Of a stretch of 32,855 bases of DNA, positions 16,418 to 26,200 are shown in pieces. The position numbers and the translations under genes were made by a program. The notes below the pieces were generated by a model. The model worked only from the letters and a program-made list of their open reading frames with translations. It made no database searches and was not told the origin of the DNA. The DNA is from Chromatiales bacterium (lineage in GTDB: Bacteria; Pseudomonadota; Gammaproteobacteria; CAMYNG01), in the NCBI GenBank assembly GCA_027021685.1, contig JALUTW010000341.1, forward strand, positions 1-32,855. Direction: 5' to 3'. The number at the start of each line of letters is the position of its first letter. Position 1 is the stretch's first letter.

Positions 16418-16846
16418 ATGGCCGAGCCCATCGTCATCGACGCCGAGGTCTGCAACGGCAGCCCCCGGCTCAACGGCACCTCCCTCACGGTGTACGAGAT
16501 CGTCGCCGCCTGCGACGAGATCGGCCGCCGGGCTTTCTTGCGCGAATATCCCGAGGTGGAGCCGGACGACCTCGACGCCGCAATCGACTTCTGCCGCACA
16601 CGCCGCTGCGACGGTGTCGGGGCCCACTGCGACGGCTGCAGCCTGCGCGCCGCCGACGACGGCCTGCACTCGGTGGCCGACTTCGTGCGCCAGTACCGCG
16701 AGATCCGTTTTCTCGACTCCGACGAGGTCATCGCCAGCCAGGGCGAGGGGATCATCACCCTGCCCGGCACCGCCGCGGACATGGAAGACCACTGGCGGGG
16801 CGAGAACGGCTGGGAAATTGCACGCCGCCTCGGCGGTGCGCCCTGA
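16418..16846 (+). CDS. DUF433-like protein with a C-x4-C-x6-C-x2-C cluster
   Basis: Residues 15-57 look like a DUF433 domain: PRLNGTSLTVYEIVAA, then FLREYPEVEPDDLDAAIDF. This is a winged-helix-like module often found in antitoxin-type proteins. Directly after it come Cys59, Cys64, Cys71 and Cys74, which could bind zinc or an iron-sulfur cluster. Cys12 and Cys32 are additional. The C-terminal half (VADFVRQYREIRFLDSDEV onward) is acidic and not recognised. The frame is open back to 16187, but the ATG at 16418 begins the domain and sits just after a TATAAT. No toxin-like partner (PIN domain, for example) is adjacent, so an ordinary toxin-antitoxin role is unlikely. Regulation or metal sensing is possible but unproven. 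Confidence 0.7.
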   Translation: MAEPIVIDAEVCNGSPRLNGTSLTVYEIVAACDEIGRRAFLREYPEVEPDDLDAAIDFCRTRRCDGVGAHCDGCSLRAADDGLHSVADFVRQYREIRFLDSDEVIASQGEGIITLPGTAADMEDHWRGENGWEIARRLGGAP

Positions 16847-16856
16847 TCCGGATCAA
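16843..16856 (+). promoter_or_regulatory. FNR/NNR-type operator upstream of nnrS
   Basis: CTGATCCGGATCAA matches the FNR/DNR/NNR consensus TTGAT-N4-ATCAA at 9 of 10 defined positions. Its centre (16849.5) lies about 42 bases before the start predicted from TATATT at 16880-16885, which is the class II activation geometry. It overlaps the stop codon of the DUF433 gene. NnrS genes are classic targets of NO-responsive CRP/FNR regulators, which fits. Confidence 0.7.
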
Positions 16857-16879
16857 TTGGTTCCCGCCCCGGCGGACGT

Positions 16880-16885
16880 TATATT
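16880..16885 (+). promoter_or_regulatory. -10 element of the nnrS promoter
   Basis: TATATT lies 23 bases after the FNR/NNR-type box. The predicted start is near 16892, leaving a leader of about 168 bases before nnrS. No gene lies in that leader, which includes an A+T-richer stretch at 16930-16970. Confidence 0.5.
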
Positions 16886-17059
16886 TCCGGCACGGAGCAT
16901 TCCTGCGCCCGTTGACGGAGAGCGCGGGAAATCACCTTCATTTTTCATGGACAAAATGGAATGACGGTATTTCCGCCATCGTCCGCCCTGCAGGCCCTTG
17001 AACCCGCAAACGGGTAAAACCGCGCACCAGAACAGAGCACGGAATCACGAACGAGCACC

Positions 17060-18277
17060 ATGTCCACCCCCCTGCCCATGGGAGAACAGTCCCCGCCCAG
17101 GAACCCGGCCTTGCTGCGGCTGGGCTTCCGGCCCTTCTTCGCCGCCGCCGCGCTCTATGCTGTCATCGCCATGGGCCTGTGGTGGTGGCTGCTGGCCGTG
17201 GCCCCACAGGACCTGATCGGCATCCAGGCGCCCGTCATGTGGCACGCCCACGAGATGCTGCTGGGTTATGCCATGGCGGTGGTGGCCGGCTTCCTCCTCA
17301 CCGCGGTGCGCAACTGGACCGGCCTGCCCACCCCGCGCGGGGCCCTGCTGGCTGCGCTTGCCCTCCTCTGGCTGGCCGGGCGGCTGCTGGTCTGGGGCGG
17401 GGATCCGGCGCTGGCCCGGGCCGCGGAATGGATCAACGTGGCCTTTCCCCTGGCCCTGGCCGTCGCCATCGCCGTGCCCATCTGGCGCCGGCGCCAATGG
17501 GTCAACCTGGCCATCTGCGGCAAGGTGGCCCTGCTGGCCCTGGCCGCATGGCTGTTCCACGAGGGCCTGGCCGGGCGGCTCCAGTACGGCAGTTACATGG
17601 GCCGCTACCTGGCCCTGTACACCATCGTCAGCCTCATCTTCATGATGGGCCGGCGGGTGATCCCCTTCTTCATCGAGCGCGGCGTGGACGGCGAGGTCAG
17701 CCTGCGCAACCGCCGCTGGGTGGATCTCTCCAGCCTGGTCCTGTTCCTGGCCTTCACCGCGGTGGAGACCCTCTCCCCCCTGGCCCCCGCTGCCCTGCTC
17801 CCGGCCGGCACCGTGCTCGCCGCCCTTCTCGCCCTGGTCCACGGCCTGCGCCTGTACGACTGGCATACCCCCGGGATCTGGCGCAAGCCGCTGCTGTGGG
17901 TGCTGTACCTGGCCTATGCGTGGCTGGTGGCGGGCCTGGCCCTGCGGGCCCTGGCCCCGCTGGCCGGATGGCCGCTGACCGTGGCCGTGCACGCCTTCGC
18001 CGCCGGCGGCATCGGCATGATGACCCTGGGCATGATGGCCCGGGTGAGCCTCGGCCACACCGGGCGCAACGTCTTCGAACCGCCGCGCAGCGTGGGCTGG
18101 ATGTTCGGCCTGGTCCTCGCCGCCGCCCTGGTGCGCGTGGCCGCCGCCTGGGCCGGCGAGGCCACCCTGGCCCTGATCCAGGCCTCGCAGTTCCTGTGGA
18201 TGGCCGCCTTCGGCCTGTTCGCCGTGGTCTACCTGCCCATGCTGTGGCAGCCGCGGGTGGACGGGGCGGACGGGTGA
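17060..18277 (+). CDS. nnrS: NnrS family heme/copper membrane protein
   Basis: Polytopic inner-membrane protein of the NnrS family, associated with denitrification and protection against nitric oxide; described as containing heme and copper. The 405-residue protein has about twelve hydrophobic segments. Family motifs are LRLGFRPFFAAAALYA at the start, MWHAHEMLLGYAMAVVAGFLLTA, MMGRRVIPFFIERGV, LYDWHTPGIWRKPLLWVLYLAYAWL, HAFAAGGIGMMTLGMMARVSLGHTGR and FLWMAAFGLFAVVYLPML. His residues in MWHAHEM, DWHTP and GHTGR are likely ligands. The ATG at 17060 has only a weak ribosome site. Control by the upstream FNR/NNR box is inferred. Confidence 0.93.
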   Translation: MSTPLPMGEQSPPRNPALLRLGFRPFFAAAALYAVIAMGLWWWLLAVAPQDLIGIQAPVMWHAHEMLLGYAMAVVAGFLLTAVRNWTGLPTPRGALLAALALLWLAGRLLVWGGDPALARAAEWINVAFPLALAVAIAVPIWRRRQWVNLAICGKVALLALAAWLFHEGLAGRLQYGSYMGRYLALYTIVSLIFMMGRRVIPFFIERGVDGEVSLRNRRWVDLSSLVLFLAFTAVETLSPLAPAALLPAGTVLAALLALVHGLRLYDWHTPGIWRKPLLWVLYLAYAWLVAGLALRALAPLAGWPLTVAVHAFAAGGIGMMTLGMMARVSLGHTGRNVFEPPRSVGWMFGLVLAAALVRVAAAWAGEATLALIQASQFLWMAAFGLFAVVYLPMLWQPRVDGADG

Positions 18278-18402
18278 ACCCCGGCGGCGCGCCCCGTCCC
18301 CCGGCCGCCCCGTCCCCCGGCCGCCCCGCCACTGTCCGGCCCGCTCACCGGTGCCGGCGGACTGCCATTTGCTCCGCGGAAAATCCCGGGTCGGTGCAAC
18401 CT
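18278..18402. repeat. Convergent gap with a 16-bp tandem repeat
   Basis: Between convergent nnrS and the CbiM-like gene, GCCCCGTCCCCCGGCC occurs at 18291-18306 and 18307-18322, followed by a partial copy to 18328. No gene and no clear intrinsic terminator are seen. Confidence 0.6.
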
Positions 18403-19068
18403 TCACTTGCCCTGGAGGTAGCGGACGTCGTCGAAGGTGAGGACCCAGCGGGGGTAGAACACCACCAGCAGGGCGGTGAGCATGCCGGTGATGAAGGCCT
18501 CGGGAAAGAACATGAGCGGCAGGTAGCTCAGGTAGGAGCGGGTGAGCTGGCCCAGGCTGTAGGCCTCCGCCGCCAGCAGCAGGCCGAAGGCGATCAATAC
18601 GGTGGCGGTGAGCGCCAGGCCGGCGCCGAAGAAGGCGTTGGCGAAGATGTAGACGAAGAAGTGGTTGGGCAGGCAGCGCTCCACCAGGCGGAAGATGCCC
18701 CAGGCCGCCAGCGCCGGCACCAGGCCCATGACCAGGCCGTTGAGCGGCAGCGCGGCCCAGTCGGCCTGGCCGCCGGCGGCCATGGCCAGCAGCACGAGGT
18801 TGAGCCCGACGAAGGCGAGCTGCCAGCGGAACATGAGGGTGAGCAGCATGGCACCCAGGTAGTGGTACTGGAGCCCGGGAAACGGCATGGTGGTGACGTG
18901 CCACAGCACGATGAGGAACACGCAGGCCCCGAGAAAGGCGTGGCTGCGCGAGCTGTCCAGCAGCACCTTCCACGGCGCAGTGCGGATGACCACGGCCCAG
19001 GCGGCGAGCCACGGCACCCCGGCGGCCCAGAGCCAGGCCTCGGGCACCAGTTGTGCCGGGATGTTCAT
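18403..19068 (-). CDS. Stand-alone CbiM-like (ECF-type) permease
   Basis: The 221-residue membrane protein resembles the CbiM/NikM substrate-binding permease family (PF01891) of cobalt/nickel transporters. It has six or so membrane segments with FPGLQYHYLGAMLLTLMF, GLVMGLVPALAAWGIF, NHFFVYIFANAFFGAG and LPLMFFPEAFITGMLTALLVV. Canonical CbiM/NikM start with Met-His, whose His2 binds the metal; this protein starts MNIPAQLVPEAW, so that ligand is absent. No CbiN, CbiQ or CbiO gene is nearby. The substrate is therefore unknown. The ATG at 19068 overlaps the stop of the upstream channel gene in ATGA, implying coupled translation. Confidence 0.75.
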   Translation of the reverse strand: MNIPAQLVPEAWLWAAGVPWLAAWAVVIRTAPWKVLLDSSRSHAFLGACVFLIVLWHVTTMPFPGLQYHYLGAMLLTLMFRWQLAFVGLNLVLLAMAAGGQADWAALPLNGLVMGLVPALAAWGIFRLVERCLPNHFFVYIFANAFFGAGLALTATVLIAFGLLLAAEAYSLGQLTRSYLSYLPLMFFPEAFITGMLTALLVVFYPRWVLTFDDVRYLQGK

Positions 19069-21419
19069 GGCGGAGCGGGGCGCCGCGGCCCCGCCGGCGG
19101 GCATGCATCGGGATCCCAGGAGCGCAGGTGGAGATCGCGCTGGGGAAACGGGATCTCGATGCCGTGCTCGCGAAACATGGCGTCGATGGCGAAGTTGAGA
19201 TCGCTCACCACCATGAGCCTGCGATCGATGTTGCGGATGTACGCCCGCAGCTCGAACTCCAGGGCGCTGTCCCCGAAGGCCCGGAACAGCACCCACGGCT
19301 CGGGCATGGTGCCGTCGGTGATGACGTCCGGGTGCTCGCGCGCCACCTGCAGCAGCAGGCGCTTGACGAGCTGGGTGTCGGAGCCGTAGGCCACGCCCAC
19401 CGGCACCCGCACCCGGCCGCGGGGATCGCCCAGCATCCAGTTGGTCACCTGGCCGGAGATGAGATCGCTGTTGGGCACGATGACGTCGGCCTTGTCGAAG
19501 GTCTGGATCTGGGTGGAACGGATGCGGATCTTGCGCACGTAGCCCTCGGTGTCGCCCACCGAGATCCAGTCGCCGGTGCGGATGGGGCGCTCGAACAGCA
19601 GGATCAGGCCGGAGACGAAATTGTTGACCACGTTCTGCAGGCCGAAGCCGATGCCCAGCGACAGGGCGCCGGCGACGATGGCCAGGTTGGTGAACTCGAA
19701 GCCGGCCACGCCCAGCCCCACCAGGGCGGCGATGGCCACGCCGCTGTAGCCGGTGATGGCGGCGATGGCCTCGCGGGCGCCGTGATCGAGCCGGGTCTGC
19801 GGCAGCCAGCGCCGCTCCAGCCGCGTGCGGAACCAGCCCGCCACCGCCAGCAGCAGGGTGAACGCCAGCGCACCCAGCAGCAGCCGGGAGGGCACGATGG
19901 TGAGCGAGCCCACGGTGAAGCCCTCCACCAGGTAGCGGTAGGCCTCCTGCAGCACCGGGTCGGAGATGCCCCAGATCTTCAGCAGCAGCCACGCGAACCC
20001 GGCCCAGATGGCGGCCAGGGTCAGCAGCCGCAGGGAACGCAGGCCGGGGAAGTGGTCGCCGGCCTTGAGGCCCAGGGCCCGGCGCACCGCGCGGTGCCAG
20101 TCCTCGGTGCCGTGCTCCAGCCCCTGGTACAGCTCCTGGAACATGCGGTTGACCAGCACCAGCAGGCCCACCGCACCCAGCGTGCCGATGACCACCAGGA
20201 GGATGCGTTCGGACAGGTTGCGCCAGCCCCACCACTCCGCCACCAGCACCATGACCAGCAGGCCCTGCAGGGCCAGCCGCCGCCACAGCGCGCGGGCGAA
20301 ACGGGGAAAACCGCCCACCAGCCACACCGCCCACATGAGGTTGGCGACGAAGAAGCCGGCGAACACCCCGCGCGCGAGCAGGAACGCCGTCTCCGGCAGG
20401 CGCCGTTCGAGGATGGTGGCGAACAGCAGGTAGCCCACGTACAGCAGCGTGGCCAGCACCTTGAGCCGCCGGGCCAGGGGGACGGCCACCCCGCCCGGCA
20501 CTTCGACGAAGGACTGCGCCGGCGGCAGCGGCTGCAGGAACAGGTGGATGGCGGCCAGCAGCAGGACGTAGAACGGCAGGCCGTAGGCGGCCACGCTGCC
20601 CAGCGGCGCCGGGTCCGCGCCCGCGGTGGTGGCCAGGGCAAAGCCCGCGGCCGCCGAGGCGAACAGCAGGTGGGGTGCGTAGTGGGCCAGGCTCGCGAAC
20701 AGGGCGCGGGTGAAGCGGGCCGACAGGGTGGCCGCGGTGAAATGATGGGCCAGCCACAGCAGCAGGCCGCGGCGCAGCCACAGGCCGATGGCCGCGGCCA
20801 GGGCCAGGAGCAGCACCAGCAGCCCGAGGCGGCCCAGGGGCATGCGCCACAGCGCGCCCAGCTCGCGCCACAGCTGCACCGCGGTGTCGCGCCAGATGAC
20901 CGGCTCGCGCAGGGTCTCGGCCGCCAGCGACCACACGGGCGGGCCGCGGGCCAGCAGGCGCTGCGCCAGCAGGGCCTTGTGCCGCTCGCCCACCTTGGCC
21001 AGCAGCTCCTCGGCCTGCAGCGACAGCAGCCGGCAGGAGGCCTGGCGCTTCTCCAGCGCCGCCTTCTCCCGGGCCAGGGCCGCGCGCTTGCGCTTGACCT
21101 CCGGCGGCTCGGTGGCGGCGGGCTCGCCCAGGCTCTCGATGCTCTTCTCCAGGTCCGCCAGCGCCGTGCTCACCTCCTCCACGCAGGCGCCGGCGGCGGT
21201 CTTGGCACTGGTGAGGCGGGCCAGCCAGTCCTTGAGCCGGCCCTCGTCGTAGCGGCGCCGCCGGAGGTCGCGCTCGATGCCCCTGAGTTCCTTTTTCAGC
21301 GCCTTGATGTCGGGGCCCGGCGGGGCCTCGTCGGCCGCCGGCGCCGCCGGTGCGGCCAGGAGCAGGCCCAGCAGCAGCGGCACGGGGTGCAGCAGGGCGA
21401 TGGCGCGGAGGGACGGCAT
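19065..21419 (-). CDS. Large MscS-family mechanosensitive channel
   Basis: A 784-residue multi-domain member of the MscS superfamily. After a signal peptide (about residues 1-28) comes a periplasmic charged coiled-coil region to about 155 (IKALKKELRGIERDLRRRR and similar). Roughly ten membrane segments follow. The conserved pore helix and beta domain begin near residue 585 (GFGLQNVVNNFVSGLILLF), followed by RPIRTGDWISVG, IRSTQIQTFDKADVIVPNS and the alpha-beta domain ending FPQRDLHL. Such channels release solutes on hypo-osmotic shock. The reading frame extends well past 21419, but the upstream part is repeat DNA; the ATG at 21419 precedes the signal peptide. It is translationally coupled to the CbiM-like gene. 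Confidence 0.88.
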   Translation of the reverse strand: MPSLRAIALLHPVPLLLGLLLAAPAAPAADEAPPGPDIKALKKELRGIERDLRRRRYDEGRLKDWLARLTSAKTAAGACVEEVSTALADLEKSIESLGEPAATEPPEVKRKRAALAREKAALEKRQASCRLLSLQAEELLAKVGERHKALLAQRLLARGPPVWSLAAETLREPVIWRDTAVQLWRELGALWRMPLGRLGLLVLLLALAAAIGLWLRRGLLLWLAHHFTAATLSARFTRALFASLAHYAPHLLFASAAAGFALATTAGADPAPLGSVAAYGLPFYVLLLAAIHLFLQPLPPAQSFVEVPGGVAVPLARRLKVLATLLYVGYLLFATILERRLPETAFLLARGVFAGFFVANLMWAVWLVGGFPRFARALWRRLALQGLLVMVLVAEWWGWRNLSERILLVVIGTLGAVGLLVLVNRMFQELYQGLEHGTEDWHRAVRRALGLKAGDHFPGLRSLRLLTLAAIWAGFAWLLLKIWGISDPVLQEAYRYLVEGFTVGSLTIVPSRLLLGALAFTLLLAVAGWFRTRLERRWLPQTRLDHGAREAIAAITGYSGVAIAALVGLGVAGFEFTNLAIVAGALSLGIGFGLQNVVNNFVSGLILLFERPIRTGDWISVGDTEGYVRKIRIRSTQIQTFDKADVIVPNSDLISGQVTNWMLGDPRGRVRVPVGVAYGSDTQLVKRLLLQVAREHPDVITDGTMPEPWVLFRAFGDSALEFELRAYIRNIDRRLMVVSDLNFAIDAMFREHGIEIPFPQRDLHLRSWDPDACPPAGPRRPAPP

Positions 21420-21436
21420 GGGCGTTATGTTACCCC

Positions 21437-21813
21437 GACAGTTGCATGAAATTCGTGATGAATCGTGCTTTCGTGCCCCGATGGCAGGCGCCGGGGAGCT
21501 GCCCGGTGCACACCCCCTCGCCCCGACCCTCTCCCCCGCGACGCGGGGAAGAGGGGGACGGGAAAAACCGGTCGCGGCGCACGGGGTGCCGGGGAGTTGC
21601 CCGGTGCCCCCCCTCGCCCCGACCCGGGGGGACGGAAAACCGGTCGCGGCGCCGGGGCCCGCCGCGCGCGAACAGGCGGTCCCTCTCCCGCCCCGAGGGG
21701 GAAAGGGTGAGGGGACGGGAACACGGTTTTTTCCTGCTCGTGCAGCCTTCCCCACTCTGATTCCCTTTATCCCTGTGGGGAGGAAAGAATTCATGCAATA
21801 TAAACAGGTTGCC
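21437..21813 (+). repeat. Dispersed hairpin-rich element, copy A
   Basis: This non-coding stretch shares ordered blocks, in inverted orientation, with 31935-32192. The shared end GACAGTTGCATGAAA is at 21437-21451. An 84-bp core at 21490-21573 matches 32073-32155 with three substitutions and one indel. Further shared blocks follow, including GGAACACGG then TTTTTTCCTG, and ATCCC...GGGGAGGAA. Copy A also holds a partial internal duplication of the core (21588-21653) that lacks the hairpin. Open frames here are artefacts. The left end lies 18 bases upstream of the channel start codon. Confidence 0.75.
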
Positions 21814-21862
21814 CCAGGCAAGGGGGCGTGACGCAGGGCGCCGTGCGGTTCCCGCACCGGGG

Positions 21863-21937
21863 CCATATAGGCCCTACATGGTTCCTATATAGGGGCTACA
21901 TAGGGACTATATAGTAACTATGTAGTACCCTATATAG
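21863..21937. repeat. Helically phased array of seven palindromic octamers
   Basis: Seven octamers matching the self-complementary consensus CYAYRTRG start at 21863, 21874, 21885, 21896, 21907, 21918 and 21930. The steps are 11, 11, 11, 11, 11 and 12 bp. Three copies are exactly CTATATAG. Linkers are 3 bases (last one 4). The stretch is A+T-rich within a very GC-rich genome. It lies just downstream of argG on the argG transcript strand. Neighbouring octamers can also pair as 8-bp hairpins with 3-base loops. Confidence 0.85.
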
Positions 21938-21955
21938 CATGCTGCACGGCCCGGC

Positions 21956-23173
<1,218 letters not shown>

Positions 23174-23250
23174 GGATGCATCCCGTCCCGAATCGGAAAC
23201 TCCGGATCATTGTGCGCCGGACCGGCACGGCGCGCCAGCCGGCCGCGCCC

Positions 23251-26200
23251 TCAGCGCCGCTTGCGGGCGCTGCGGCGCAGGCGCGCCAGCAGGCGCCGGG
23301 CCAGGTCGCCGAACAGCTCGGTCTGGGTGGGGTGCGGGTGGATGGCGTGGGCCACCTGCTCCAGGGTCAGCCCCGCGCTCACCATCATCACGCCCTCGCC
23401 GATGAGGGTGTCGGCGTGGTCGGCCAGGAAGTGCACGCCCACGATGCGGTGCGAATCCTTGTCCGCCACCAGCTTGATGAGGCCGTGGCGCTCGTCGTTG
23501 ATCATGGCCTTGGCGTCGATGTTCATGGGCACCTTGACCTCCACCGCGTCGATGCCGCGGGCCCTGGCCTGCTCCACCGACAGGCCCACGAAGGCGGCCT
23601 CGGGCCGGGTGAAGATGACGCCGCAGTCCCTGGTCTCGTCGTAGGCCATGTCCTCGCCGGCGATGACCGCCGCCGCCACCCGGCCCTGCTGGGCCGCGGT
23701 GTGGGCCAGCATGTAACCGCCGATGACGTCGCCCACGGCGAAGATGTGCGGCACCGAGGTGCGGCAGCGCTCGTCGGCCCTGATGACGCCGTTCTCCACT
23801 TCCACCCCGGCCTTGTCCAGCGCCAGCGGCTCCAGCACCGGCCGCTTGCCAGTGGCCATGAGCACGTGGTCGCAGGTGAAGCTGCGGTTCTTGCCCTGCG
23901 CATCGGTGTAGCTCACCTTCATGGCCCCGGGCTCGCCCTTGATGGACCTGACCTGGACCCCGGTCTCGATGGCCAGGCGCGGGTCGTCGTTGAGCACCGC
24001 GGTGAGCTGCGCCGCCACTTCCGGCTCCACCTCGGCCAGGATGCGCTCGCGCCCCTCCAGCAGCAGCACCCGGGTGCCGAAGTCCTGGAAGATCTGGGCC
24101 ATCTCCACGCCGATGGCACCGCCGCCGATGACCCCCAGGCGCCGGGGGCGCTCCCTGAGCGACCAGACCGTGTCGGAGGTGAGCACGCCGCCGCTCTCGA
24201 GCCCCTCGCGGGCGCCGGGGATGGGCGGCACGAAGGGCGGCGCGCCGGTGGCGATGACGGCACAGGCGAACGAGACGCGCCGGCCCTTGCCGCCGGTGCC
24301 CGGCCGCGGGCGCACGTGCGGGTCCTTGACGTTGCCCGAGGTGTCCACGAACACGTGGTGGTCGTCCTCGAAGCGGGCGAAGCCCTGGATGACGTCGATC
24401 TTCACGCCCTTGTCGGTGTTGAGCGCCATCTGGCCGCGGGTCTCCAGCACCTTGCGCCGGGTCTGCTCCAGCCGCTTCCAGTCCAGCTCGGGCTTGCCGG
24501 TCTTCACCCCCAGGTGGGCATCAGTGGTACGGTCGCGGATGCGGTCGGCCGCCGCGCGCCAGGCCTTGGACGGGATGCAGCCGCGCCACAGGCATTCGCC
24601 GCCCGGGAACGGGGCGTCGTTGATCATGGCCACCCTGAAACCGTGCTGGGCCAGGTCGCGGGCGCAGTCCTCGCCGCCGGGGCCGCCGCCGATGACCACC
24701 ACGTCGTAGTCCCACTCGCCCGCGGGCAGGGTGAAGCCGGAGGGCGCCGGGGCCGGGGCCGCCGCGCCGGGCGCGGCGCCCTCGACCCAGGCGGGGTTCT
24801 CCACCAGTTCGCGGAAGCGGTTGAGGAACTTGGCGGCGTCGGCGCCGTTGATGATGCGGTGGTCGGCGGTGATGGTCACCGGCATCCCCTGCGGGCCCTG
24901 GCTGGCGATGGCGAAGATGGCCGAGGTGCCCGGCGAGGGAATGGCGTCGAACAGCGCCACCCCCAGCATGCCCATGTTGGAGATGGTGAAGGTGGGGTTG
25001 GAATACTCGTCGGGCTTGAGCCGCCGGATGCGGGCACGGGCCACCAGGTCGCGCCAGTTGGCGTTGAGGTCGGCCAGGTCGCGGTTGACCACATCGCGCA
25101 GCACCGGCACCACCAGGCCCATGCCCTCGGTCTCCACCGCCAGGCCGATGTCCACCTGCTCGCGCTCGACGATGCGGTCCTCGTGCTGGTAGACGGCGTT
25201 GACCTTGGGGAAGTCGCGGATGGCCAGGGCCGCGGCCTTGGCCAGGGTCACGGTGAGGGAGAAGCCGTGCTGCTTGGAGATCTTCTTCAGGGTGTCGGGA
25301 TTGATGTTCACCGTGACCCGGAACAGGGGCATGGAGAGGGAATATTCCATGCTGTGGGCCACCGCCTTCTCCATGGCATCCATGGGGCGGCCCTCGCCCG
25401 GCACCTGGTAGATGCGGCGCACCGCGGTCTTCTGGGTCTCGGCGTTGAGCACGTCGGCGGCGACGATGACGCCGCCGGGGCCGGTGCCGGTGATGCTGTT
25501 GAGATCGATGCCGTGGGCCCCGGCCAGCTGGCGCGCGTAGGGGGTGGCCTTCGCGGTGCGCGGGCGCGGCGCCGGGGTCGCCCCGGGCGGCTGGGCCGGA
25601 ATGCGGGTCTTGGGCTTGGCCGTGCCCGGCGGCTCGGGTTTCGCCCGCGGCGCCTCCGGCGGCGGCGGCGCGGCGGCGGTGCGGGCGCGGCGCACGTCCC
25701 TGACCTGGGACGGCTCGGGCACCAGCCAGGCGATGGGCTCGCCCACGGGCACCACCGAGTCCGCCTCCGCCAGCGGCCCGGACAGATAACCCTCGCGGAA
25801 CACCTCCACGTCCATGATGGCCTTGTCGGTCTCCACCTGGGCCACCACGTCGCCGCGCTCCACCTTGTCGCCGGGCTGCTTCTCCCAGCTCACCACCACG
25901 CCCTCGGTCATGGTGTCCGAGAGCTTGGGCATCTTGATGGGATGGGCGCCCTCGGCCGGGGCCTCCTCTTCGGCGGCCGGGGCCGCGGGTTCGGCGGCTG
26001 CCGGTCCGGAGGGCTCCGCGGCGGCCGCGGGCTCCGGCGCGGCGGCCGGCGGCGCCCCGCCCTCCTCGCGCACCTCGTCGGCGCTGGCCACCAGGTAGCC
26101 GATGGGCTCGCCCACGGGCACCACCGCGTCCACCGGCGCCAGCGGCCCGGACAGGTAGCCCTCGCGGAACACCTCCACGTCCATGATGGCCTTGTCGGTC

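Noticed and set aside
16418..16846. Toxin-antitoxin pair based on the DUF433 protein
   Set aside because: No PIN-domain or other toxin gene is adjacent; the neighbours are a DoxX-like protein and nnrS.
21277..21831. 184-codon plus-strand frame and its neighbours over the dispersed element
   Set aside because: It mostly translates the hairpin-rich repeat, and copy B does not preserve a frame.
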